Source: Streptomyces sp. CB02009
GTDB lineage: Bacteria > Actinomycetota > Actinomycetes > Streptomycetales > Streptomycetaceae
DNA length: 64,000 bases
Direction: 5' to 3'
NCBI RefSeq assembly: GCF_001905825.1
Contig: NZ_LIVV01000001.1
Coordinates: forward strand, 97,473-161,472
Shown here: piece after piece, positions 1 to 7,896 of the stretch
Numbering within the stretch: the stretch's first letter is position 1
How the letters are laid out: each line of letters opens with the position of its first letter
Notes under the pieces: generated by a model
What the model was told of the DNA's origin: nothing
Seen by the model: only the letters and a program-made list of their open reading frames with translations
Databases searched by the model: none
Program-made: the position numbers and the translations under genes

Positions 1-326
1 GGGCCGCCGCTGACGATGCCCACCGCGCCGCTGTGCTCCAGGACGTACCGCACCTCGTCGGCGACGAGCAGCGCGTGCACCGGGACGACCGTCGCGCCGG
101 CGGCGAGCGCCCCGTAGTACACCCGCAGGAACTCGATGGTGTTCGGCAGCAGTACGGCCAGCCGGTCGCCCGGCTTCACCCCGGCCTCGCGCAGCCCTGC
201 GGCACAGCGCAGCGCCTCCGTCCACAGCTCGCCGTAGGTGAGCCGGGCCGCGCCCTCCACGACCGCGATCCGGTCGGGGAAGTGGCGGGCGGACTCGCCG
301 AGGAGGCCGGCGACGCTCAGTGACAT
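1..326 (-). CDS. Acyl-CoA synthetase / AMP-dependent ligase, N-terminal part (cut by window edge)
   Basis: Only the first 108 codons are in the window; the rest lies beyond the left edge. The protein starts MSLSVAGLLGESARHFPDR and continues with LTYGELW and LLPNTIEFLRVYYGALAAG, the usual N-terminal subdomain of ANL-superfamily acyl-CoA synthetases that activate carboxylates to acyl-AMP and then acyl-CoA. The AMP-binding P-loop and the catalytic lysine are not included, so the substrate cannot be judged. The ATG at 326 is the only plausible start. The gene diverges from the PucR-family gene, with a perfect inverted repeat between them that may be the operator. Confidence 0.85.
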   Translation of the reverse strand, partial: MSLSVAGLLGESARHFPDRIAVVEGAARLTYGELWTEALRCAAGLREAGVKPGDRLAVLLPNTIEFLRVYYGALAAGATVVPVHALLVADEVRYVLEHSGAVGIVSGG

Positions 327-347
327 GGCACGCTCCAGGTACGCGGA

Positions 348-365
348 GTCAACAGCTCTGTTGAC
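348..365. promoter_or_regulatory. Perfect inverted repeat in divergent promoter region
   Basis: GTCAACA-GCTC-TGTTGAC is a perfect 7-bp inverted repeat with a 4-bp spacer, 22 bp upstream of the acyl-CoA synthetase start and 148 bp upstream of the PucR start. Its size and symmetry suit a dimeric regulator such as a TetR or GntR protein. No such gene is visible next to it. Confidence 0.45.
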
Positions 366-512
366 GATCGGTGACACGGCACAGAATCCGCCGCGACCCC
401 GTCCGGACGCCATGTGCAGGTGCCCACCATGTGGCCTGCCGAGCTGGGCAGCGGCCCCGCCGTGCCGCCCGGCCCGTGGCATTCGCCAAATCCCGGCGCT
501 ACGGTGCGAGCC

Positions 513-1946
513 ATGACGCACAGCTCGGCCGCACCCGGAGAGCCCCCGGGACCGCGCCCCGGCGGAAACCGCACCACCCCGGCGCGCGCGGGCGGCCCCG
601 GCGCTCCCGCAGCGGGCTCCGGCGCGCGACCCGGCGGGATCCACACGCCCCTGAGCGGCTCCGGCGGCTCCGGCGCGCTGCGGCGCGCGCTCGCCACGGC
701 GATGCTCGCCGACATCGACCGGCTCACCGACCGCGCCGTCGACGACATCCGCGCCCACTCCGGTACGTACGCCTCCGGCGCGCCCGTCACCCGCGAGGAC
801 CTGTGGGAGATCTGCCGCGACAACCTCCTGCGCGCCCTGGAGGACTTCGGCGGGCTGGCCGCGACCGGCGGCGACTTCGAGTGGGCGGCCCGCGAGACCG
901 GCCGCCGCCGCGCCGAACAGGGCGTCCCGCTCGACACCGTGCTCCAGGCCTACCGGCGCGGCGGCCGCGTCCTGTGGCAGGTGATGGCCGAGTACCTCCG
1001 GATCCGGGCGGGGCGGGACTCCGACAGCCGGGACGTCGAGCTCGACATGGCGAGCGGTGTCTGGGAGACCATCGACCGCTACTCGGTCGCGATGGCCGAC
1101 GCGTACCGGATCGCCCAGCTGGAACTCCAGAGCCGCCAGGACACCCGGCGCGTCGCCCTCTTCGAGGCGCTGCTCGACGGGCGGGCCGACGACCCGGCCG
1201 TCGCATCCGCCGCCGCGGCCGCGCTCGGCGTCCCCGCGGTCGACCGGTACGTCGTCGTGGTCGCCGCCCAGGACCCGGCCGCTCCGCCGCACCCCTCGCC
1301 GGTCCTGGAGGCCCAGGGCATGTGGTCGTACTGGCGGCCCCGCTCCGGCCGGTACGCCGGGATCGTCCGGCTGCCCCGGCGCGACGCGCCCGCCGGGCGG
1401 GCCGCCGCCGCCCCGCTCGGCGGCGGCGACCCGGCCACGCGCGCGCTGCTCGCCGCCCTGCGCGAGCGGACCGGGGCGACCGCCGGGGTCTCGCCGGAGT
1501 TCGACCGCCTCTCCCAGGCGGGGCGGGCCCTGCGACTCGCCGAGCAGACCCTCCGCACCCTCCCCGCCGGCAGCGGCGAGGTCGGCGTCTTCGACGACCG
1601 GCTCGCCCAGGTGCTGCTCAGCGGGCGCACCGACATCGCCGAGCGGATCGTCACCGTCCACCTCGGCCCCGTCCTCGCCACCGGCGGCGAGCGCGCCGCG
1701 CTCCTCACCACCCTGCGCGCCTGGCTCGACCACGGCTGCTCGGCCTCGCGGGCCGCCGACCAGCTCTACTGCCACCGCAACACGGTCCTCAACCGCATCG
1801 GCCGCATCTCCGAGCTCACCGGCCGCTCCAGCGAGTCGGGCGAGGCCCGGCTCGGCTGGGCCCTGGCGCTGCGCGCCCTGCCGTACGCGGGTCTCGCGAC
1901 CCCGCCCGAACCGGCCGCCGGGGAGCGCGAGCCGGAGGCGCCGTAG
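513..1946 (+). CDS. PucR-family transcriptional regulator
   Basis: Predicted protein of 477 residues. A Gly/Pro-rich N-terminal stretch (about 1-55) is followed by a helical RsbRD-like domain (about 60-205), a central region with GGDEF-like character (about 210-370) and a C-terminal helix-turn-helix (about 400-435) containing AADQLYCHRNTVLNRIGRI, the hallmark PucR/CdaR helix pair. Such proteins usually activate catabolic or metabolic genes near them. The divergent acyl-CoA synthetase gene is the natural target candidate. An in-frame ATG at 414 would add 33 residues, but the ATG at 513 lies 7 nt after TACGGT, a -10 hexamer suited to a leaderless transcript, and no ribosome-binding site is seen. 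Confidence 0.85.
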   Translation: MTHSSAAPGEPPGPRPGGNRTTPARAGGPGAPAAGSGARPGGIHTPLSGSGGSGALRRALATAMLADIDRLTDRAVDDIRAHSGTYASGAPVTREDLWEICRDNLLRALEDFGGLAATGGDFEWAARETGRRRAEQGVPLDTVLQAYRRGGRVLWQVMAEYLRIRAGRDSDSRDVELDMASGVWETIDRYSVAMADAYRIAQLELQSRQDTRRVALFEALLDGRADDPAVASAAAAALGVPAVDRYVVVVAAQDPAAPPHPSPVLEAQGMWSYWRPRSGRYAGIVRLPRRDAPAGRAAAAPLGGGDPATRALLAALRERTGATAGVSPEFDRLSQAGRALRLAEQTLRTLPAGSGEVGVFDDRLAQVLLSGRTDIAERIVTVHLGPVLATGGERAALLTTLRAWLDHGCSASRAADQLYCHRNTVLNRIGRISELTGRSSESGEARLGWALALRALPYAGLATPPEPAAGEREPEAP

Positions 1947-2055
1947 CGGGGCCGCGGCGACCGCCGGGCCGGGCCGGGCTGGGGCGGGCCGGGGCGGCGG
2001 CAGCATGGCAGGGAGCCGCCGCCGTCGCCGGACCGGGCGGCCAGCACCACCTTGC

Positions 2056-2280
2056 GGGGTGTCGCGACCCGCCGTGCCGGGGCTGCCGCGACCACCGTGC
2101 GGGGCTGCCGCGACAGCAGTGCCGGTGCCGGGACCGCCACGACTGCCGGTGCCGGGGCCGCCACGACTGCCGTGCCCGGGTCGCCACGACTGCCGGTGCC
2201 GGGACCGCCACGACCGCCGGTGCCGGGGCCGCCGCGACCGCCGTGCCGGGACCCCCGGGCCAGTGCCCGCCACGACCGCC
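2056..2280. repeat. Degenerate 24-bp tandem repeat (minisatellite)
   Basis: Most of the 371-bp gap between the PucR gene and yigZ is a tandem array of about 24 bp. The clearest copies are 2127-2150, 2151-2174, 2175-2197 (23 bp), 2198-2221 and 2222-2245, each a variant of GCCGGGACCGCCACGACTGC plus GGT. Flanking copies are more diverged. Open frames through the array are only a by-product of the period being divisible by three; no start with regulatory signals is seen. It may act as, or have grown from, a terminator of the upstream gene. Confidence 0.8.
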
Positions 2281-2317
2281 TGACCAGGGCGGCCGCCCCG
2301 GAACGTAGGCTGGCCGG

Positions 2318-2944
2318 ATGCAGGAGCAGTACGTCACCCTGGCCCGCGAGGGCGTGCACGAGTCCGAGATCAACCGCTCGCGCTTCCTCTGCGCGCTCGC
2401 GCCCGTCGCCGACGAGCGGGAGGCGCAGGAGTTCGTCGCGCGCATCCGCAAGGAGCACCCGACCGCCAGCCACAACTGCTTCGCGTACGTCCTCGGCGCC
2501 GACGCCTCCGTCCAGAAGGCGAGCGACGACGGGGAACCCGGCGGCACGGCCGGTGTCCCGATGCTGCAGATGCTCCTGCGCCGCGACATGCGGTACGTCG
2601 TCGCCGTCGTCACCCGCTACTACGGCGGCGTGAAGCTCGGCGCGGGCGGGCTCATCCGCGCCTACGGAGGCGTGGTCGGCGAGGCCCTCGACGCGCTGGG
2701 CACGGTGACCCGGCAGCGCTTCCGGCTGGCCACCGTCACCGTGGACCACCAGCGCGCGGGGAAGCTGGAGAACGACCTGCGGGCGACCGGGCGCGCCGTC
2801 CGCGACGTGCGCTACGCGGACGCCGTCACGATCGAGATCGGCCTCCCGGACGCGGACGTCCCCGCCTTCCGCGCCTGGCTCGCGGACGCCACGGCGGGCA
2901 CGGCCGGCTTCGAACCGGGCGGCGAGGCGTACGGGGACGCCTGA
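2318..2944 (+). CDS. YigZ / IMPACT-family protein
   Basis: Predicted protein of 208 residues matching the YigZ family in length and motifs: SHNCFAYVLG, the conserved SDDGEPGGTAG loop (about 68-78) and VTRYYGGVKLGAGGL (about 98-112). The N-terminal UPF0029/IMPACT fold is related to ribosomal protein S5 domain 2. Eukaryotic IMPACT regulates GCN2; the bacterial role is unsettled, with links to translation or nucleic acid binding. The ATG at 2318 is 6 nt after TAGGCT and has no ribosome-binding site, so the mRNA is probably leaderless. Confidence 0.9.
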   Translation: MQEQYVTLAREGVHESEINRSRFLCALAPVADEREAQEFVARIRKEHPTASHNCFAYVLGADASVQKASDDGEPGGTAGVPMLQMLLRRDMRYVVAVVTRYYGGVKLGAGGLIRAYGGVVGEALDALGTVTRQRFRLATVTVDHQRAGKLENDLRATGRAVRDVRYADAVTIEIGLPDADVPAFRAWLADATAGTAGFEPGGEAYGDA

Positions 2945-3142
2945 GCCGGGACGGATGTCCACGGGCGCGTGCGGGGCGGGGCGTGACGTGACGGGCGCGG
3001 CCCGACCGGCGCCCTCCGACACCTGAGCCGTCGCCGGAGCCCGTACGGCCCCGACCACACCCCCCGGCGGGATAGCGTGGTGGGCGCACACGGACGGGAA
3101 CCAGCGGCGAGGAGCGGCGCACATGCGGGGTGGGACGGCATC

Positions 3143-4321
3143 GTGAGGCTCCTGCACACCTCGGACTGGCACCTCGGCCGGTCCTTCCACCGCGTCGGCC
3201 TCCTCGACGCCCAGGCCGCCTTCCTCGACCACCTCGTGGCCACCGTCCACGCGCACGAGGTCGACGCCGTCCTCGTCGCGGGCGACGTCTACGACCGTGC
3301 CGTGCCCCCGCTGCCCGCCGTCGAGCTGTTCGACACCGCCCTGCACCGCCTCGCCGAGGCCGGCGTGCCCACGGTGATGATCTCCGGCAACCACGACTCG
3401 GCCCGCCGCCTCGGCGTCGGCGCCGGGCTCATGGAGCGCGCCGGTATCCATCTCCGTACCGACCCGGCCGGCATCGGCACCCCCGTCGTCCTCACCGACG
3501 CCCACGGCGACATCGCCCTCTACGGCCTGCCCTACCTCGAACCGGCCCTCGTACGGGAACGGCTCGGCGCCGAGAAGGCCGGACACGAGGCCGTGCTCGC
3601 CGCCGCCATGGACCGGGTCCGCGCCGACCTCGCCGACCGCCCCGCCGGCACCCGTTCCGTCGTCCTCGCCCACGCCTTCGTCGCGGGCGGCGCGCCCAGC
3701 GACAGCGAGCGGGACATCACCGTCGGCGGGGTCGCGGCCGTGCCCGCCGGCGTCTTCGACGGCGTCGACTACGTCGCCCTCGGCCACCTGCACGGCAGCC
3801 AGACCGTCACCCCGCGCGTCCGCTACTCCGGCTCCCCCCTCGCGTACTCCTTCTCCGAGGCCGACCACCGCAAGACCATGTGGCTGGTCGAGCTGGGCCC
3901 GAGCACTCCCGACGGGGCGATCACCGGGGCCGAGCGGCTCGACTGCCCCGTCCCGCGCCCCCTCGCCCGGCTCAGGGGACGGCTCGACGACCTCCTCGCC
4001 GACCCCGCGCACGCCCGCCACGAGCAGTCCTGGGTCGAGGCCGTGCTCACCGACCCGGTGCGCCCCGCCGAGCCGATGGCCCGGCTCGCCGCCCGCTTCC
4101 CGCACACCCTGAACCTGGTCTTCGACCCCGAGCGGACGGACGACGACCCCGGCGCCTCCTACGCCCAGCGGCTCAGGGACCGCACCGACCAGCAGATCGC
4201 GGAGGACTTCGTGGCCCATGTGCGCGGCGGCTCGGCCCTCGACGGCGCCGAGCGGACGGTCCTCCACGGCGCCTTCGAGGACGTACGGGTCGACACGGCC
4301 GAGCGCGAGGCGGGCCGATGA
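3143..4321 (+). CDS. sbcD: SbcD, exonuclease subunit of SbcCD
   Basis: Nuclease subunit of the SbcCD (Mre11-Rad50 type) complex, which opens hairpins and processes DNA ends in the cytoplasm. The GTG at 3143 gives 392 residues beginning VRLLHTSDWHLGRSF, exactly the conserved start of the family; the 22 codons upstream are not conserved in character. Metallophosphoesterase motifs are all present: DWH near the N-terminus, AGDVYDR, SGNHD, and GHLHG near residue 213. The stop overlaps the sbcC start (ATGA), so the two are translationally coupled in a stoichiometric pair. Confidence 0.95.
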   Translation: MRLLHTSDWHLGRSFHRVGLLDAQAAFLDHLVATVHAHEVDAVLVAGDVYDRAVPPLPAVELFDTALHRLAEAGVPTVMISGNHDSARRLGVGAGLMERAGIHLRTDPAGIGTPVVLTDAHGDIALYGLPYLEPALVRERLGAEKAGHEAVLAAAMDRVRADLADRPAGTRSVVLAHAFVAGGAPSDSERDITVGGVAAVPAGVFDGVDYVALGHLHGSQTVTPRVRYSGSPLAYSFSEADHRKTMWLVELGPSTPDGAITGAERLDCPVPRPLARLRGRLDDLLADPAHARHEQSWVEAVLTDPVRPAEPMARLAARFPHTLNLVFDPERTDDDPGASYAQRLRDRTDQQIAEDFVAHVRGGSALDGAERTVLHGAFEDVRVDTAEREAGR

Positions 4322-7300
4322 GGCTGCACCGTCTGGAGATCACCGCCTTCGGCCCCTTCGGCGGCACGCAGACCGTCGACTTCGACGCCCTCTCCGCAGC
4401 CGGGCTCTTCCTCCTCCACGGGCCGACCGGGGCCGGCAAGACCTCCGTCCTCGACGCGGTCTGCTTCGCCCTCTACGGGAGCGTGCCCGGCGTCCGGCAG
4501 ACCCCCGGCGCGACGCTGCGCAGCGACCACGCCCCCGTCGGCACCTCCACCGAGGTGGTCCTCGAACTGACCGTGGGGGACCGGCGCCTGGAGGTCACCC
4601 GGCGCCCGGCCCAGCAGCGCCCCAAGAAGCGGGGCGGCGGCTTCACCACGGAGAAGGCCCAGACCTGGCTGCGCGAGTACGACCCCGCCACGCGCGCGTG
4701 GAACGGCCTCAGCCGCTCCCACCAGGAGATAGGGGAGGAGATCACCCAGCTCGTCGGCATGAGCCGCGAGCAGTTCTGCCAGGTCGTACTCCTCCCGCAG
4801 GGCGACTTCGCCCGCTTCCTGCGCGCCGACGCCGAGGCCCGCGGCAAGCTCCTCGGCCGGCTCTTCGACACCCGCCGCTTCGCCGCCGTGGAGGAGCGCC
4901 TCGCCGAACTGCGGCGCGCCGCCCAGCAGCAGGTGGAGGAGGGCGACGAGCGGCTCCTCGGCCTCGCCCACCGGATGGGCCAGGCAGCCGGGGGACTCGC
5001 CGCCGCCCGCACCGCCGTCGAAGGACGCCCCGGCGATCCCGGAGTCGCCGACGCCGTCCTCACCTGGGCCGCCGTCGCCCGTACGGAGGCGAGCGAGGCA
5101 CTCGACATCGCCCGCGTACGGCTCGACGCGGCAGAGGCGCGGCGGGACGCGGCCCGCGCCGCGCTCGACGCCGAGAACGACCTGGCCGCCCGCCAGGCCC
5201 GGCACGCCGACGCGCTGCTCCGCCGGGAGCGGCTCACCGCGCACGCCCCCGAGCGGGACCGCCTCCAGGCCGCCCTCGACCGCAGCCTGAAGGCGGACGG
5301 GGTGGCCCCCGCGCTCGGGCTGCGCCAGGACGCCGAGCGCGAGCACAGCACCGCGCACGCCGCCCGCGCACGCTCCCGCGCCCGACTGCCCTCCGAGCTC
5401 GCCGACGCGGGGGCCGAGCACCTCTCCGCCCGCGAACACCGGCTGCGCGAGGAACTCGGAGGCCTGGAGGCCGCCCGCCGCGCCGAACGCCGCGCCGCCA
5501 CGATCGCCGACGAGCGCGCCGCGCTCGCGCGCGAGGCCCGCGCCGACGACGACGTCCTCCGGGACACCTCCGACTGGCTCGCCGGCTGGGAGCCGCGCCG
5601 CACCGCGCTCGGCGAGCACGTCGAGGCCGCCCGCGACGCCGCCGCCCGGGCCGAGCACCTCGCCGGCCGGCTCGAACCCGCCCGCCGCCGCCGTGACGCG
5701 GCCCGCCGCCGGGACACCCTCGCCGAGGACACCCGGGCGGCCGAGGCACGCCTCGCGGACGCCCGGGAGCGCCGGAACGCCGCCCACGAGACCTGGCTCG
5801 ACGTCAAGTCCCGCCGTCTCGAGGGCATCGCCGCCGAACTCGCGGTCACCCTCGCCCCCGGCGACCCCTGCCAGGTCTGCGGCTCCACCGCCCACCCGGC
5901 CCCCGCCCGCAGCACCGCCGACCACGTCGACCGGGCCACCGAGGACGCCGCGTACGCCGCCTACACCGGCGCCGAGGAGACCCGTACCGCTGCCGAACGC
6001 GCGCTGGCCGTCACCCGCGAGTCCTGGTCGACGGCCCGCGCGGAGGTCCAGGCGGGCGCCCCGGCCGAGTCGCCCGAGCCCACCGTCGAAGAACTCGCCC
6101 GCGAGGTCGAGGAGTTGACCGGCCTCCACGCCGAGGCGCACGCGCTCGCCGGACAGACCCACCGCGCACGGGAGACCCTCGCGCGGGCCGAGCGCGAGTA
6201 CGAGGAGCGGGTCGCCGCGCAGCGGGCGGCCGAACGCCGGGTCGCCGCGCGGACCTCGCGGCGCGAGGCCCTGGACCGCGAACAGCTCGCCCTCGACGAG
6301 GAACTCACCCGAGGACGAGGCGCGTTCGCCACCGTGGCCGAACACGCCACGCGCCTGGAGCGTCGGATCGCCCTCCTGGTGGACGCCACCGCCACCGTCC
6401 GGGCCGCCGAACTCGCCGCACGGCGCCTCAAGGAGGCCGACGACCGCCTCGCCGACGCGGCCTACCGCGCGGGCTTCACCACCCCGGCCGAGGCGGCCGC
6501 CGCGCTGCTGCGCGAGGGCGAGCGCCGCGATCACCAGCAGCGCGTCGACGCCTGGCAGGCCGAGGCCGCCGCCGTGGCGGACCGGCTCGCCGAGCCCGGC
6601 ACCGCGGCCGCCGCCGCGCTTGCGCCGGCCGACCCCGCGGCGGCCGGCGCCGCCCACACCACCGCCGAACGCGCCCTCCGCGAGGCCGACTCGGCCCTGG
6701 CCGCCGCCCGGGAACGCGCCACCGGCCTGGCCGGCCTCTCCCGGCAGGCCCTCACCGAGGTCCGCCGCCTCGGGCCGCTCCGCGAGGAGTACGACCGGGT
6801 GGCCCGCCTCGCCGCCCTCACCGCGGGCACCTCGGCCGAGAACGAGCGCCGGATGCGACTGGAGTCGTACGTCCTGGCCGCCCGCCTCGAACAGGTCGCG
6901 GCCGCCGCGACCGCCCGGCTCCAGCGGATGTCCTCGGGCCGCTACACCCTGGTCCACTCCGACGCGCGCTCCGGCGGCAAGCGCGCCGGTCTCGGCCTGC
7001 ACGTCGTCGACGCCTGGACCGGCAACGAGCGGGACACCGCCACGCTCTCCGGCGGCGAGACCTTCTTCGCCTCCCTCGCCCTCGCCCTCGGGCTCGCGGA
7101 TGTCGTCACCGACGAGGCGGGCGGCGTACGGCTCGACACCCTCTTCATCGACGAGGGCTTCGGCAGCCTCGACGAGCAGACCCTCGACGAGGTCCTCGAC
7201 GTCCTCGACTCGCTGCGCGAGCGGGACCGCAGCGTCGGCATCGTCAGCCACGTCGGCGACCTGCGCCGCCGGATCCCGGCCCAGATGGAGGTCGTCAAGG

Positions 7301-7356
7301 CGCGGGACGGCTCGGCCGTACGGCTCCGCACCGGAGGGGACGCGCTCAGCGGCTGA
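4318..7356 (+). CDS. sbcC: SbcC, Rad50-like ATPase subunit of SbcCD
   Basis: Predicted protein of 1012 residues. Walker A GPTGAGKTS sits at about 35-43, a long Ala/Arg/Glu-rich coiled coil fills the middle, the zinc hook C518-QV-C521 lies at its apex, and the ABC signature LSGGETFFASLALALG (near 908) and Walker B LDTLFIDEGFGSLD (near 940) close the split ATPase. Together with SbcD it tethers and cleaves DNA ends and palindromes. The start overlaps sbcD by 4 bp. The last codons and the stop lie inside a 26-bp sequence that is repeated 34 bp downstream, at the end of the convergent Lrp gene. Confidence 0.95.
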   Translation: MRLHRLEITAFGPFGGTQTVDFDALSAAGLFLLHGPTGAGKTSVLDAVCFALYGSVPGVRQTPGATLRSDHAPVGTSTEVVLELTVGDRRLEVTRRPAQQRPKKRGGGFTTEKAQTWLREYDPATRAWNGLSRSHQEIGEEITQLVGMSREQFCQVVLLPQGDFARFLRADAEARGKLLGRLFDTRRFAAVEERLAELRRAAQQQVEEGDERLLGLAHRMGQAAGGLAAARTAVEGRPGDPGVADAVLTWAAVARTEASEALDIARVRLDAAEARRDAARAALDAENDLAARQARHADALLRRERLTAHAPERDRLQAALDRSLKADGVAPALGLRQDAEREHSTAHAARARSRARLPSELADAGAEHLSAREHRLREELGGLEAARRAERRAATIADERAALAREARADDDVLRDTSDWLAGWEPRRTALGEHVEAARDAAARAEHLAGRLEPARRRRDAARRRDTLAEDTRAAEARLADARERRNAAHETWLDVKSRRLEGIAAELAVTLAPGDPCQVCGSTAHPAPARSTADHVDRATEDAAYAAYTGAEETRTAAERALAVTRESWSTARAEVQAGAPAESPEPTVEELAREVEELTGLHAEAHALAGQTHRARETLARAEREYEERVAAQRAAERRVAARTSRREALDREQLALDEELTRGRGAFATVAEHATRLERRIALLVDATATVRAAELAARRLKEADDRLADAAYRAGFTTPAEAAAALLREGERRDHQQRVDAWQAEAAAVADRLAEPGTAAAAALAPADPAAAGAAHTTAERALREADSALAAARERATGLAGLSRQALTEVRRLGPLREEYDRVARLAALTAGTSAENERRMRLESYVLAARLEQVAAAATARLQRMSSGRYTLVHSDARSGGKRAGLGLHVVDAWTGNERDTATLSGGETFFASLALALGLADVVTDEAGGVRLDTLFIDEGFGSLDEQTLDEVLDVLDSLRERDRSVGIVSHVGDLRRRIPAQMEVVKARDGSAVRLRTGGDALSG

Positions 7357-7392
7357 GCTGCGCACAGGAGGGGACGCGCTCAGCGGCTGAGC
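7333..7392. repeat. Perfect 26-bp tandem duplication with hairpins at convergent gene ends
   Basis: Copies at 7333-7358 and 7367-7392 are identical over 26 bp (GGAGGGGACGCGCTCAGCGG followed by CTGAGC), with a 34-bp period. The first contains the end of sbcC, the second the end of the convergent Lrp gene. Each copy carries GCTCAG-CGG-CTGAGC, a 6-bp hairpin. The two hairpins probably act as a weak bidirectional terminator. Confidence 0.85.
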
Positions 7393-7829
7393 GAACGCCT
7401 CGGCAGCGGCGAGGAGTAGACCACGCTGGTGGTCACCGCGCCCAGCGTGGAGATCTTCCCGGTGGTCTCCTCCAGGTGCCGCATGGACCGCGCGGCGACC
7501 TTGAGCACGAAGCAGTCGTCGCCGGTGACGTGGTGCGCCTCCAGCACCTCCGGCGTGGTGTCGAGCAGATCGTGGAACGGCTTGTAGTTGCGGTGCGGGT
7601 AGCGGAGCCGTACGAACGCCAGGATCGGCAGCCCGAGCCGGTCCTGGTCGACGATCGCCGTGTACCCGGAGATCACCCCGGCCTCCTCCAGGCGCCGCAC
7701 CCGCTCGGTCACCGCGGACGGCGACATCGACACCGTGCGGGCGAGCTCGGCGAAGCTGGCGCGGCCCTCGGACTGGAGGGCTTCGAGAATGCGCCAGTCG
7801 GTGGCGTCGGGGGTGTACTCGGAGGTCAT
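7380..7829 (-). CDS. Lrp/AsnC-family transcriptional regulator
   Basis: Predicted protein of 149 residues with an N-terminal AsnC helix-turn-helix (DATDWRILEALQSEGRASF, then MSPSAVTERVRRLEEAGVI) and a C-terminal RAM ligand-binding domain (ILAFVRLRY; VTGDDCFVLKV). Family members sense amino acids and regulate their uptake or metabolism as octamers. The ATG at 7829 is preferred; an upstream start at 7865 would lie inside the strong hairpin at 7851-7880. No clear ribosome-binding site precedes 7829. It converges with sbcC and follows, but is insulated from, the DUF885 gene. Confidence 0.9.
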   Translation of the reverse strand: MTSEYTPDATDWRILEALQSEGRASFAELARTVSMSPSAVTERVRRLEEAGVISGYTAIVDQDRLGLPILAFVRLRYPHRNYKPFHDLLDTTPEVLEAHHVTGDDCFVLKVAARSMRHLEETTGKISTLGAVTTSVVYSSPLPRRSLSR

Positions 7830-7850
7830 GTACGAGAGATAGCAGGGGAA

Positions 7851-7880
7851 TCCCCGGCCGATCAAGCGATCGGCCGGGGA
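7851..7880 (-). terminator. Intrinsic-type terminator of the DUF885 gene
   Basis: A perfect 12-bp stem, TCCCCGGCCGAT-CAAGCG-ATCGGCCGGGGA, begins 16 nt after the DUF885 stop codon. There is no T tract, as is common for Streptomyces terminators. It separates the DUF885 gene from the Lrp gene on the same strand and overlaps the Lrp promoter region. Confidence 0.75.
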
Positions 7881-7896
7881 TCTCAGTGCTCGGTCC

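Noticed and set aside
371..2308. Long plus-strand frames of 400-645 codons across the PucR gene and the repeat array
   Set aside because: Arg/Pro-rich translations typical of out-of-frame high-GC DNA; the PucR frame has the domains, and the rest is the 24-bp array.
1766..4267. 833-codon minus-strand frame opposite yigZ and sbcD
   Set aside because: Spans several real genes and intergenic repeats, no recognisable domain; a high-GC shadow.
4159..7365. 1068-codon minus-strand frame opposite sbcC
   Set aside because: Antisense shadow: Gly/Val/Glu-rich, no motifs, whereas the plus strand encodes complete SbcC.
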